This document shows positions 24,751 to 33,549 of a stretch of 64,000 nt of DNA, piece after piece. Each line of letters opens with the position of its first letter. Position 1 is the first letter of the stretch. Below the pieces are notes generated by a model. It was not told the origin of the DNA. It saw only the letters and a list, made by a program, of their open reading frames with translations, and did no database searches. This DNA comes from Micromonospora sp. WMMD1120. Its GTDB lineage: Bacteria > Actinomycetota > Actinomycetes > Mycobacteriales > Micromonosporaceae. Made by a program: the position numbers and the translations under genes. The DNA lies in assembly GCF_029626235.1 (NCBI RefSeq), contig NZ_JARUBO010000005.1, positions 6,730,001 through 6,794,000 of the forward strand, read 5' to 3'.

Positions 24751-25605
24751 CTACGACGACTCTTCCGGATCTGCCGCACCGGGTGTCCGCACCGCGACGG
24801 TGACACGGATCGCGGTGGTCAGGGCCAGGCCGCCACCGGGTACGCGAGCGGGCTCGAGCGCTCGGGCGGCGTCGGTGGTCGCGGCGTCGAGACGGTCGGC
24901 CGGGATGTGCCGCAGCAACGCGCGCGCGCCGTGCGACCACAGCCACGTCATCCAGTGGTCGACGTCGCGGAAGCGACTCTCGACATGGTGCTGAGTGATC
25001 GCGGTGACGGCGAGACGGGCCGCCGTCATGGTCGCGGTGATGGCTTTGTCATCGGCGAACGGGTCCGCGGACGGAGCAGGCCGAGGCCCGTCCGCCGGCA
25101 GGTGAGCTGCGAGGGCGTCCATGGCCGCGACGAAGGCTGGGTCCTGCGCGGCGAAGGTGCTGATCGCCAGCCGGCCCGACGGTCGCAGCAGCCGCCCGTA
25201 CGCTCGAATCGCCTGACCGGGATCAGGCAGCAGGAAGACGACGAGCCCGGCGAGGACCCTGTCGAAACTGCCCGGAGGGAAATCGGGTTGCTGGGCATCG
25301 CCGACCCGGACATCGACGTGGGCCAGGCCGGCGCGGGTGACGTCCTCGGTGGTCAGCGCCACCATGGCCGGTGCGAGGTCGATGCCGGTGACGCGGCCGG
25401 TCGGCCCGGTGGCCTCCGCCGCTGGAAACAGGACGGCTCCTCGGCCGCACCCGACGTCGAGGACACGATCGCCTGGCCGGACGCTGGCGCAGCGCACCAG
25501 GTCGACGCCGAGCGGACCGAAGAAGGACACGCCCGTTCGGTCATAGCTCGAGGCAGCCTGCTCGAACACCTCGACGGTCGTGTTCGATCGCCTACCGCTG
25601 CTCAT
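24751..25605 (-). CDS. UbiE/COQ5-type SAM methyltransferase
   Basis: Predicted 284-residue class I methyltransferase. Motif I is VLDVGCGRGAVLFPAA near residue 47, followed by GIDLAPAMV and, later, PSGRLAISTF. The N-terminus VFEQAASSYDRTGVSFF is typical of UbiE-like small-molecule methyltransferases. ATG at 25605 follows AGGGGGA at good spacing; upstream TTG codons are less likely. It is convergent with the L31 gene and has no obvious operon partner; no Zur-like box was found before it. Substrate unknown. Confidence 0.85.
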   Translation of the reverse strand: MSSGRRSNTTVEVFEQAASSYDRTGVSFFGPLGVDLVRCASVRPGDRVLDVGCGRGAVLFPAAEATGPTGRVTGIDLAPAMVALTTEDVTRAGLAHVDVRVGDAQQPDFPPGSFDRVLAGLVVFLLPDPGQAIRAYGRLLRPSGRLAISTFAAQDPAFVAAMDALAAHLPADGPRPAPSADPFADDKAITATMTAARLAVTAITQHHVESRFRDVDHWMTWLWSHGARALLRHIPADRLDAATTDAARALEPARVPGGGLALTTAIRVTVAVRTPGAADPEESS

Positions 25606-25796
25606 CAACAATCCCCCTCGTTCTCAGACAGCGCCAGGGCATCAGCCGGTGGTACCCCGGCACCGGACGGCGCGGCAGCATTCACCAGCGGCCCCCGGGC
25701 CGATGACACGCCATCAGCGCGCCGCGACCAGTTTCGTGGTGGCGCGTCATGGGTCCCCGATCGCGCCGCCACGTGCCGACATCCGAGTCGGCATGG

Positions 25797-27029
25797 CTAA
25801 ACCCGAACAGGGTCGACAAGGTCGTGTTCGTGCGGTTCGCTCAGGTCCCACTCGGGGAACGGGTCGGGCAATACCCGCCAGGCATCCGCTCCGGCGGCGA
25901 TCTCGGCGTCGGTGAGCAGGCAGGCGGTCAGGGCGGCCCGCAGCCCCTGGCCGTCCAGATCGATACCGATGAGGACGAGTTCCTGCTGCCGGTCTCCGAA
26001 GACCGGATGCCAGCGAGACTCCAACTCGATCCGCTCGTCGGGATCCTCTGGCCACTCTCCGGATACCACGACGGGCGCGCCGACCGGATCGCACCGGCCC
26101 GACGGACCGGCCTGCGACCACAGTGCCTGCACGTCCGGGCGGCTGGCCAGCCACAGGAAGCCCTTCGAGCGCACCACACCGAACACGTCCAGCCCTTCGG
26201 CCAGCAGGTCCCACAGCCGCTGCGGGTGGAACGGCCGGTGGTCGCGGAAAACGATGCTGGAGATGCCGTACTCCTCGGTCTCCGGCACGTGCCCACCGTT
26301 GAGCTCGGCGACCCAACCCGGCGCCGTCTCCGCGCGCTCCAGGTCGAAGCGGCCCGTGTGCAGAATCTCCGCCGGGGCCACCCGGCCGTGCACGGCACGG
26401 ACCTGTCGGGCGGCCGGGTTCAGGCGGGTCAGCAGCGCCTCCACCATCGCCAGATTCTCCGGGGCGACCAGGTCGGTCTTGTTGACCACCAGTACGTCGG
26501 CGAACTCGATCTGGTCGACCAGCAGGTCGGAGACGCTCCGGTCGTCCCCTTCGTACGCGGCCAGCCCGCCCGCCTCGAGGGTTTCCCCCGCCTCGACGCG
26601 GGCCAGCAGGCCCGCGGCGTCGACCACCGTCACGGTGGTGTCCAGCCGCGCCAGGTCATCAAGGACCCGCCCGTCCTCCACGCCGAAGGCGAACGTCGCG
26701 GCCACCGGCATCGGCTCGGAGATGCCGCTGGACTCGATCAGCAGGTAGTCGAAGCGACCGAGCCGGGCCAACCGGGCCACCTCGTCGAGGAGATCGTCGC
26801 GTAACGTGCAGCAGATGCAGCCGTTGGTCAGCTCGACCAGCCGCTCCTCCGTCCGCGACAGTGCTCCGCCGTCCCGCACCAACACGGCGTCAATGTTGAT
26901 CTCGCTCATGTCGTTGACGATCACCGCCACCCGCAACCCAGCACGGTTGGCCAGCACATGATTGAGCAGGCTGGTCTTACCCGCGCCGAGAAATCCGGAC
27001 AGCACCGTCACCGGCAGCCGGCCCGTCAC
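25797..27029 (-). CDS. CobW/ZNG1-family GTPase, predicted zinc metallochaperone
   Basis: Predicted 410-residue G3E GTPase. Walker A is [10 protein letters not shown] near residue 10, the metal-binding CxCC motif is [10 protein letters not shown] near residue 75, IESSGISEP is the switch region, and NKTD is the guanine-specificity motif. The C-terminal CobW domain contains [15 protein letters not shown] and [12 protein letters not shown]. Family members deliver zinc to client enzymes during starvation. The GTG at 27029 overlaps the L32 stop (GTGA), so it is translated with L32, behind a Zur-like box. It is the functional paralogue of the degenerate protein at 22958. Confidence 0.93.
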   Translation of the reverse strand: MTGRLPVTVLSGFLGAGKTSLLNHVLANRAGLRVAVIVNDMSEINIDAVLVRDGGALSRTEERLVELTNGCICCTLRDDLLDEVARLARLGRFDYLLIESSGISEPMPVAATFAFGVEDGRVLDDLARLDTTVTVVDAAGLLARVEAGETLEAGGLAAYEGDDRSVSDLLVDQIEFADVLVVNKTDLVAPENLAMVEALLTRLNPAARQVRAVHGRVAPAEILHTGRFDLERAETAPGWVAELNGGHVPETEEYGISSIVFRDHRPFHPQRLWDLLAEGLDVFGVVRSKGFLWLASRPDVQALWSQAGPSGRCDPVGAPVVVSGEWPEDPDERIELESRWHPVFGDRQQELVLIGIDLDGQGLRAALTACLLTDAEIAAGADAWRVLPDPFPEWDLSEPHEHDLVDPVRV

Positions 27030-27205
27030 GGCTGATCCACCACCTGACGCCCCTTGTACAGCCCGCAGTGCGCACAGGCACGGTGGGGCACCACCATCTC
27101 CTTGCGCGGACACGGGCAGGGCGTCAACTGCGGCACAGTCGCCTTCCACTGCGCGCGACGGTGGCGCGTGTTGGACCGGGACATCTTGCGCTTGGGCACG
27201 GCCAT
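27026..27205 (-). CDS. rpmF: Ribosomal protein L32 with intact Cys motifs
   Basis: Predicted 59-residue L32 opening [20 protein letters not shown]. It keeps CPCP and CAHC cysteine pairs, so unlike the other ribosomal paralogues here it looks able to bind zinc. It is nevertheless coupled to the CobW GTPase and lies behind a Zur-like box. ATG at 27205 is the family start, and AGGAGAT lies upstream. Confidence 0.94.
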   Translation of the reverse strand: MAVPKRKMSRSNTRHRRAQWKATVPQLTPCPCPRKEMVVPHRACAHCGLYKGRQVVDQP

Positions 27206-27237
27206 GACGGATCTCCTCACCGATGGGTCACCCAGAT

Positions 27238-27263
27238 GCTAATGGTTCCCGTTTTCGATTAGG
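27238..27263 (-). promoter_or_regulatory. Zur-like operator before L32-CobW
   Basis: On the minus strand the core reads TAATCGAAAACGGGAACCAT, with TAAT/ATTA ends. It lies 33-58 bases before the L32 start. It shares AAACGGGAAC with the element at 27889-27910, defining a sub-type distinct from the ACGAT-centred boxes. Confidence 0.72.
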
Positions 27264-27288
27264 AGCTCGGGTGCCGGAGAGCTCACGC

Positions 27289-27693
27289 TCAGCCCACGCA
27301 CTCGGCACACGTGCCGAAGATTTCCAAGGTGTGACCGACATCGACGAACCCGTGCTGGGCGGCAACCTGGTCCGCCCACCGCTCCACGGCCGGCCCGGCC
27401 ACCTCGACCGTGCGCCCGCAGTTCCGGCAGACCAGGTGGTGGTGGTGCTTGCTCTGGCTGCACCGGCGAAAGAGCTGTTCGCCGCCCGGCAGCCGAGTCG
27501 AGTCGATCTCACCGGCATCCACCAGCAACTGCAACGTTCGATAGACGGTGGTCAGGCCGACCCCCGCCTTGCGCGCCAGCAGCATCTGGTGCAGTTGCTG
27601 TGCCGAGTGGAAGCCCTCCACCTCGCGCAGGAGCGCCAGCACCTCTGCCCGCTGCCGCGTGTTGCGGGTCACATTCGGCATCGCCTGGTTCAC
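27289..27693 (-). CDS. zur: Fur-family zinc uptake regulator Zur
   Basis: Predicted 134-residue Fur-family repressor. The winged helix covers about residues 10-80 (VLALLREVEGFHSAQQLHQ; GLTTVYRTLQLL). Metal sites are SKHHHHLVCRNCGRTVEV and GTCAECVG, that is a structural zinc site built from two CxxC pairs plus His-rich sensor ligands. Surrounding zinc-free ribosomal genes and importers identify it as Zur rather than Fur. I prefer the GTG at 27693, four codons before the ATG at 27681, because GGAGG lies upstream; either start is possible. With bound zinc it should repress the boxes listed in this window. Confidence 0.9.
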   Translation of the reverse strand: MNQAMPNVTRNTRQRAEVLALLREVEGFHSAQQLHQMLLARKAGVGLTTVYRTLQLLVDAGEIDSTRLPGGEQLFRRCSQSKHHHHLVCRNCGRTVEVAGPAVERWADQVAAQHGFVDVGHTLEIFGTCAECVG

Positions 27694-27888
27694 CGTGGCC
27701 GCCCATCCTCCCGTGACGTTGGGCGCCGCCGACGCCTGCCGCTTCCGACACGTCGCCTCGCTGCCCGTCGGACCATTATGCGTCGTTGCGCATGAACGCC
27801 GTCGCGCCATCTCCGGGGTCCACCTCTGTGCCGTCTCCGGCGATCACACCAACCCCGTCTCGGGTCGGCACCACCACCGGCCGCACGG

Positions 27889-27910
27889 TAATGGAAACGG
27901 GAACATGTAT
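27889..27910 (-). promoter_or_regulatory. Possible Zur-like element upstream of zur
   Basis: TAATGGAAACGGGAACATGT on the plus strand closely matches the minus-strand core of the L32 box (GAAAACGGGAACCAT). It is about 195 bases upstream of the zur start, further than usual, so it may serve a distal zur promoter or be a relic. Confidence 0.45.
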
Positions 27911-28304
27911 CGACAGGTGGCAGCGTGGCGGGGCCGACAGACATGGTCGCTGCCGGTGACCTGCTGCGGAGCGTGCCGGTGTCGGCGCGGCCGGCGACCC
28001 GGCGCGGTCGCCGGCATCCGCGCCGTTGGCTCGGCACGACATTCGCCCGCTGGTGAACGGCCACGCACCGAACGGCGAACCGGCGCCCGACTACCGCAAC
28101 GCGGCGATGGCCGAATGTGGTCAGCAGACCATCCTTCGAGGCCACGGCGGTTGGTCTCAGCCTCACCGCGAACTGGCGCGCCGACGATGTCACGGCGAGA
28201 TCACAACATGGATGCATCTATCGACATCGACTACCAACACCACGAAGGATTCGCTCACGCGTGCCCTGTCGTCTCAGGGCCCTGTTCTCTGGAGGAAAGA
28301 GAAC
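27911..28304. other. Divergent intergenic region between zur and the S8 protease
   Basis: About 390 bases with no recognisable gene on either strand. It should hold the protease promoter on the right. A small hairpin, GCCCTG paired with CAGGGC (about 28262-28279), precedes the GGAGG ribosome site of the protease. Confidence 0.5.
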
Positions 28305-31300
28305 GTGAGTAGACCCCGCAACCTGAGCAGGCGTACCAGCGCCGCGCTCTTCGCATCGGTGGTGGCCGCCGCTGCCATGACCGTGACGGGTGCCGCCACC
28401 GCGAGCGCCACTCCCTCCACCCCCGACACTCCGCAGGCCACCCCCGCCGAGGCGTTGGGGTCGCACGACGCCAAGCTGCTCGCCCAGGCTGAGGCGAAGC
28501 ACGCGCCTACGGTCACTGTGATCGTCGCCGCCGAGAAGGGCCAGAGTAACGCCGTCGTCGACGGAGTCGAGGCGCTCGGCGGTGCGGTCAACCGGCGCTT
28601 CGACCAGATCGGCTACGTCCTGGCCACCGTGCCGACCAGCAAGGTCCTCAGGGCGGCCCGGCTGCCGGGCGTCGCCGCCGTCGACCTGGACGAGGTCATC
28701 CAACTGCCCGACCCGACCGCCGGCACCACGGGTTCCGGCGCCAAGGCGGCCGCGCAGGGCGCGACTCTCAGTGGTCCCGGTGCGGGCACCGGCGCGGTCA
28801 ACCCGTACATGCCGACCAACGAGACCGGCGCCGAGTCCTTCAAGGCCGCCCATCCGCAGTGGGACGGCCGCGGGGTGACCATCGGCATCATGGACTCCGG
28901 CATCGACCTGGACCAGCCGGCGCTGCAGAAGACCACGACCGGCGAGCGAAAGATCGTCGACTGGGTCACCTCCACCGACCCCGTGACCGAGAACGACGAC
29001 ACCTGGCGGCAGATGGTCACCGAGGTGAACGGCCCCTCGTTCGGCGCGGACGGCGCGACGTGGACCGCGCCGGCGGGGAGCTACAGGTTCAACCTGTTCC
29101 ACGAGTCGACCACCGCCGCCAGCGACCCGGAGGGTGACGTCAACCGCGACGGGGACACCACCGACGCGTGGGGCGTGCTGTACGACCCGCAGACCCACGA
29201 CATCTGGGTGGACGTCGACCAGGACAACAGCTTCACCGACGAGACGCTGATGCGCCCGTACCGGGAGCGCTTCGACGTCGGGCACTTCGGCACCGACAAC
29301 CCCGCCACGGCCGTACGGGAACAGATGCCCTTCGTCGTCGAGTACCGCGAGGACGTCGACATCGACCCGGGTGACGGGAAGCCCGGCCCGTACGCCGACT
29401 ACGTCAACATCGGCATCATCGAATCCACGCACGGCACCCACGTCGCCGGCATCACCGCCGCCAACGACATGCTCGGCAACACCGCCTTCGACGGCGCCGC
29501 CCCCGGTGCCAAGCTCGTCTCCGCCCGGGCCTGCTCCTGGGGTGGTGGCTGCACCGCCGCGGCGCTGACCACCGGCATGGCCGATCTGGTCATCAACCGG
29601 CGCGTCGACGTGGTCAACATGTCGATCGGCGGCCTGCCGTCGCTCAACGACGGCGCGAACGCCCGCGCGCAGCTCTACAACGACCTGATCACCACCTATG
29701 GCGTGCAGATGTTCATCTCCGCCGGGAACTCCGGTCCGGGCCTGAACACCGTCGGCGACCCGTCGGTCGCCGAGAACGTCGTCAGCGTGGCCGCGAGCAT
29801 CAGCAGGGACACGTGGCTGGCCAACTACGGCTCGGTGGTCACGAAGAAGAACGCCCTGTTCAACTTCTCCTCTCGCGGTCCGCGCGAGGACGGCGGCTTC
29901 AAGCCGAACATCAGCGCTCCCGGATCGGCGATCTCCACCGCGCCGACCTGGCAGCCGGGCAGCGCCGTCGCCGAGGCCGGCTACCCGTTGCCGCCGGGCT
30001 ACCAGATGCTCAACGGCACGTCGATGGCCTCTCCGCAGGCCGCCGGCGCCGCCGCCCTGCTGCTCTCCGCCGCCAAGGCAACCGACAAGGGTGTCACCCC
30101 GGCCGCGCTGCGCCGGGCCATCTACACCTCGGCCAAGCCCATCGCCGACGTGGCGACGTACGCCCAGGGCTACGGCATGTTCAACGTTCCCGGCGCGTGG
30201 AAGCTGCTCGCCAAGACCGTCGAGACCCGCTCGTACGTCTCCGACGCCCCGGTCTGCACCGAACTCTCGGAGAACCTGACCCGCTACGACCGCGACCTGA
30301 GCCGATTCGTCCCGAACCCCAACCGTGGCGCCGGCGTCTACAACCGCTGCACCCCGGCCGAGGGCGGGCACAGGGTCGGCCAGAGCCGCACCTACCCGGT
30401 CAAGGTCACCCGGACCAGCAGCCCGGCCGGCACCATCAGCCACAGGCTGGCCCTGCGCGGCAACGACGGCACGTTCACCGCACCCAAGACGGTCGCGCTC
30501 CCGTTGAACAAGACCGTCACGATCCCGGTCACCGCCAAGCCGCCGACCACCGGAGCGCACGGCACGATCCTGACCGTGGACGACCCGAAGACCTCGGTGC
30601 TCGACTTCGAGGTCTCCGCCGTCGTGGTCGCCGCCACCACCGTCACCCAGCCCGGCTACTCGTTCTCCGCCGAGGGCTCGGTGGCACGCAACAGCTTCAC
30701 CTCGTACTTCGTCACGGTGCCGGCCGGCGCGGGGGCGCTGCAGGTGAACCTGTCCGGCATCGCCACCGGGTCACAGACCCGGTTCATCGCCATCAACCCC
30801 TACGGCGTGCCGGTGGAGAGCACGGCGAGCACCGCCTGCTACACCAACTACTCAAACGCCGCCGCCTGCAAGCCGCAGGAGCGCGACTACCAGAACCCGA
30901 TCGCCGGGGTCTGGGAGATCGAGGTCGAGTCCCGGCGGACCTCCCCGGCGCTGAACAACCCGTTCCAGCTGCAGACCCGGGTGCAGGGCGTACAGGTCGA
31001 GCCGTCCGTGATCGAACTGCCCGCGGTTGCCGCCGGCCAGCCGACACCGGCGACCTGGACGCTGACCAACACCTTCGGCCCGGTCGCGGTGACCGGCAGA
31101 GGCGGCCCGCTGTCCAGCGTGCACGCCGAGCGGCCGACCATCGCCGAGGGCGACCAGCAGGAGTACCTGGTGGACGTCCCGGCCGGCGCCAGCAGCTTCA
31201 CGGCCCGGATCGGCAACACCGCCAACCTGGGCGCCGACCTGGACCTGACGGTGTTCCGCGGTGACGTGCAGGTCGGCCAGGCCGCCGACGGTGACTCCGA

Positions 31301-31613
31301 GGAGGCGGTCACCATCGCCAACCCGCCGGCGGGCACCTACCGGGTCGTCGTCGACGGGTACGCCGTCGACGGACCTAACACCAGCACCGCCTACGACTAC
31401 CGGGACTCGTTCTCGGCATCGTCGCTGGGCACGCTGGACGCCCCGGCGACCTCGCTCGCCCTGCCCAACGGCGCCACCGCCACCCTCACCGGAACGATGA
31501 CCGCCCAGTCCGCCCCGGCCGCCGGGCGCGAGCTGTACGGCGAACTGGCCGTCGTCACCAGCGACGGCGCGGTCGTCGGCCGCGGCGCCGTCTCCATCGG
31601 CGCCGTCAACTGA
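28305..31613 (+). CDS. Secreted subtilisin-like (S8) serine protease, multi-domain
   Basis: Predicted 1102-residue exported protease. A signal peptide (about 35 residues) is followed by an inhibitor-like prodomain (TVTVIVAAEKGQSNAVV). The S8 catalytic domain has Asp197 in IMDSGID, His376 in HGTHVAGI, the oxyanion Asn in SAGNSGPG, and Ser573 in NGTSMASPQAAGA. The spacer between Asp and His is long, about 180 residues, with an insert. After the catalytic part come beta-sandwich regions resembling pre-peptidase C-terminal domains (about 770-1100). GTG at 28305 follows GGAGG at nine bases. Likely extracellular protein degradation; no link to zinc control is visible. Confidence 0.93.
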   Translation: MSRPRNLSRRTSAALFASVVAAAAMTVTGAATASATPSTPDTPQATPAEALGSHDAKLLAQAEAKHAPTVTVIVAAEKGQSNAVVDGVEALGGAVNRRFDQIGYVLATVPTSKVLRAARLPGVAAVDLDEVIQLPDPTAGTTGSGAKAAAQGATLSGPGAGTGAVNPYMPTNETGAESFKAAHPQWDGRGVTIGIMDSGIDLDQPALQKTTTGERKIVDWVTSTDPVTENDDTWRQMVTEVNGPSFGADGATWTAPAGSYRFNLFHESTTAASDPEGDVNRDGDTTDAWGVLYDPQTHDIWVDVDQDNSFTDETLMRPYRERFDVGHFGTDNPATAVREQMPFVVEYREDVDIDPGDGKPGPYADYVNIGIIESTHGTHVAGITAANDMLGNTAFDGAAPGAKLVSARACSWGGGCTAAALTTGMADLVINRRVDVVNMSIGGLPSLNDGANARAQLYNDLITTYGVQMFISAGNSGPGLNTVGDPSVAENVVSVAASISRDTWLANYGSVVTKKNALFNFSSRGPREDGGFKPNISAPGSAISTAPTWQPGSAVAEAGYPLPPGYQMLNGTSMASPQAAGAAALLLSAAKATDKGVTPAALRRAIYTSAKPIADVATYAQGYGMFNVPGAWKLLAKTVETRSYVSDAPVCTELSENLTRYDRDLSRFVPNPNRGAGVYNRCTPAEGGHRVGQSRTYPVKVTRTSSPAGTISHRLALRGNDGTFTAPKTVALPLNKTVTIPVTAKPPTTGAHGTILTVDDPKTSVLDFEVSAVVVAATTVTQPGYSFSAEGSVARNSFTSYFVTVPAGAGALQVNLSGIATGSQTRFIAINPYGVPVESTASTACYTNYSNAAACKPQERDYQNPIAGVWEIEVESRRTSPALNNPFQLQTRVQGVQVEPSVIELPAVAAGQPTPATWTLTNTFGPVAVTGRGGPLSSVHAERPTIAEGDQQEYLVDVPAGASSFTARIGNTANLGADLDLTVFRGDVQVGQAADGDSEEAVTIANPPAGTYRVVVDGYAVDGPNTSTAYDYRDSFSASSLGTLDAPATSLALPNGATATLTGTMTAQSAPAAGRELYGELAVVTSDGAVVGRGAVSIGAVN

Positions 31614-31629
31614 TCCTGCCGCACCGCAC

Positions 31630-31664
31630 GGGAGCCCATCTCCGATCTCGTGGGATGGGCTCCC
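31630..31664 (+). terminator. Terminator after the S8 protease
   Basis: GGGAGCCCATC (31630-31640) pairs with GATGGGCTCCC (31654-31664), an 11-bp stem beginning 17 bases after the protease stop. Confidence 0.75.
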
Positions 31665-31742
31665 ACGCACCCCGCGATGTGCAGCACGACGACCTCGTCG
31701 CCGCGCCTCCCACATCGAGGGCAAGGTCAGACACCTTGCCCA

Positions 31743-31886
31743 ACACCAACGCCGGTACGGCTGGGCGGCCAAGCTAACGCCCCATCCACATGCCCCGAGC
31801 AGAGAAGAGGGTGGCGTGGCCGCATCTGAGCCCACCACGTCGAATCCTGGCGACAGGTAACCGCCCCCAAGGACCCGTACGAGTAG
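31743..31886 (+). pseudogene. Deletion relic of the permease-TIGR03943 operon
   Basis: Two pieces of the intact operon at 45366-47167 are joined here. Bases 31743-31838 match the promoter and first codons of the permease (45291-45388; MAASEPTT at both). Bases 31837-31886 match the last 50 bases of the partner gene (47118-47167) with three differences, ending in the same PKDPYE-stop codons. About 1.73 kb between them is missing, and the join is out of frame, giving a 14-codon remnant after GTG at 31816. It is a dead second copy, not a gene. Confidence 0.9.
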
Positions 31887-32029
31887 CCCTCGCAGCGTCG
31901 AGCGCACACCCGGGTCGAGTACGGCCACCGGAGCGTCGCAGGTTCGCACATTCGCCACGACGCCGACTGCGCGCGCGCCGGCATCCGTTGCCCGCCGAAC
32001 GTGGTCGCGGCGTCAACGTCCGCGATCGG

Positions 32030-32707
32030 TCACCTGCCTGAGCCTTCTGCCGCGCCGTCCGGGGTGAAGGCGCCGCCGCCGGGACTGGTGTCCAGGTAGA
32101 CATGTTGATGGCCTTGACCAGCATCGATGTTGACCTGATCGAGTTGGGTGGCCGCCACGGACCAGGCCGCCACCGCCTGGACTGCCTGCCGTTTCGCCAG
32201 AGCCGTCAGAGCCGCCCGTTGGGCGGGCGGCCCGGTGACCGCGAGGAGATACGACTCGACCGCCAGGGACGCCTGCTAGACCGCGCCGCGCAGCCCGCCG
32301 CGGGCCACGTTGGTCGCGGTGGTGCCCGACGGGGGATCCGCGAACGGCTCCGCCGCCCGTACCATAATCTGTCGCCACTGGCGGGCCTGATCCAGGCCCG
32401 GTTGCCCACTGGTCGGCGTCTCCGCGCGCAGGGCGCTGAGAACGGGAGAGATCTCCTCACGAAGGCGGCGCGCCGTTGCCGTCAGCTCGACTATCTGCTG
32501 GCTGTCGCGCTCCGCCTCGGCCTCGCGTATGTCCGCGACAACTGACTCCGTGGCGTCCGGCCGATTGGCCGTGTAACCGGCGGCGCCCCCCACCAGGACA
32601 GCCGCGAGCCCGACCGTCGCGACGACGACAGCGACGCGTGCCACCCGCCGCCGGCTCGTGTCAGGAACGGGCATCTGGTAGGAGGGCTTACCGGTACGGC
32701 GCGACAC
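32030..32707 (-). pseudogene. Membrane-anchored hypothetical protein interrupted by an in-frame amber stop
   Basis: Reading from ATG at 32707 gives 143 residues: a basic N-terminus, one membrane helix (ARVAVVVATVGLAAVLVGGAAGY) and a helical, probably coiled-coil region (REAEAERDSQQIVELTATAR). A TAG at 32276-32278 then stops translation. The same frame continues for 81 more codons with normal GC-rich codon use (ASLAVESYLLAVTGPPAQRA; VAAWSVAATQLDQVNIDAG) to TGA at 32030. This looks like a 225-residue protein broken by one nonsense change, or by a CAG duplicated and mutated to TAG. No family recognised. A functional truncated form cannot be excluded. Confidence 0.75.
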
Positions 32708-32901
32708 GACATCCTCCTGCGTCGATCGAGGCCTGCACGCAGGTTAGCCTCTCCGTCCGATGACAGTCGATAGTCAGCACGGTTTCACCGCTCGGCGCGC
32801 AGCCACCGAACGGGTGCCGGCACTGGTCGCGATTACCCCTCGACAGCCTGGGTAACAACCAGCATGGCTCCGTCGACGCACACCACCGCCCGGAGTCGAC
32901 G

Positions 32902-33528
32902 GTGACTGCCGGGTGGTGGATTCCTCTGGTGGTCGTGGCCTGGCTGACCGTCGGCCTGCTCGCCGCCGCGTGGTTCGTGATCCGTGCCGGCCATCGCCAC
33001 CGGATGTGGTACGTCGTCGGTGGATTTCTCGGCCCGCTCTTCATCCCGATCGTAGCGGAACGGGGACGCGCAGACGCGGCGGTGGTCGAGGTGGCCCAGG
33101 GACCGCCGAGCGGACCGGGCACGGGCCTGAAAGTGGCAGTCGGGGTGGATGGGTCACCCGATTCGGACCGGGCCCTGCGCACTATCGCCCGGGCGCTCAC
33201 CGGTACGGCAAGTGAACTGGTGCTCATCACGGTGACGAGCCCTGACGCGGTGGGCGTGGACGTCGGGGTCGAGCAGCGGGCCGCCCGACGCACGCTTGAC
33301 GAACGCGCGGACGCGCTGCCTGACCAGTTACCGCCGCCGACCACCGAGATCCTCCGCGGTCACCCGGTGGACGCACTGCTGGCGGCCGCCGAGTCGCATG
33401 ACGTCGATCTGCTGGTCGTCGGCCGGCACGGCCATGGAGTGCGGGAGCGGCTGCTCGGCAGTGTGGCCGAGGAGTTGGCCCGCCGTTCCTCCCGCGCCCT
33501 GCTACTTGGCGGCCTGCCCGACCGGTGA
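32902..33528 (+). CDS. Universal stress protein with N-terminal membrane segment
   Basis: Predicted 208-residue protein. Residues 5-55 hold one membrane helix (WIPLVVVAWLTVGLLAAAWFVI) and a second hydrophobic stretch (MWYVVGGFLGPLFIPIV). A single Usp domain follows (LKVAVGVDGSPDSDRAL at the start; DLLVVGRHGHGVRERLLGS as the ATP-binding G-2x-G-9x-G(S/T) motif). Usp proteins are normally cytosolic; the membrane anchor is uncommon. GTG start at 32902. It is convergent with a tandem Usp gene, in a region rich in stress functions. Confidence 0.87.
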   Translation: MTAGWWIPLVVVAWLTVGLLAAAWFVIRAGHRHRMWYVVGGFLGPLFIPIVAERGRADAAVVEVAQGPPSGPGTGLKVAVGVDGSPDSDRALRTIARALTGTASELVLITVTSPDAVGVDVGVEQRAARRTLDERADALPDQLPPPTTEILRGHPVDALLAAAESHDVDLLVVGRHGHGVRERLLGSVAEELARRSSRALLLGGLPDR

Positions 33529-33549
33529 GGAACAACGCCCGCACGTTCG

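Noticed and set aside
27690..28217. 175-codon minus-strand frame upstream of zur
   Set aside because: Arg-rich and without domain features; overlaps the presumed regulatory region and has no good start site.
28218..30560. 780-codon minus-strand frame
   Set aside because: It is antisense to the S8 protease with its complete catalytic triad; the predicted product is Gly/Asp/Val-rich repeats typical of shadow frames in GC-rich DNA.
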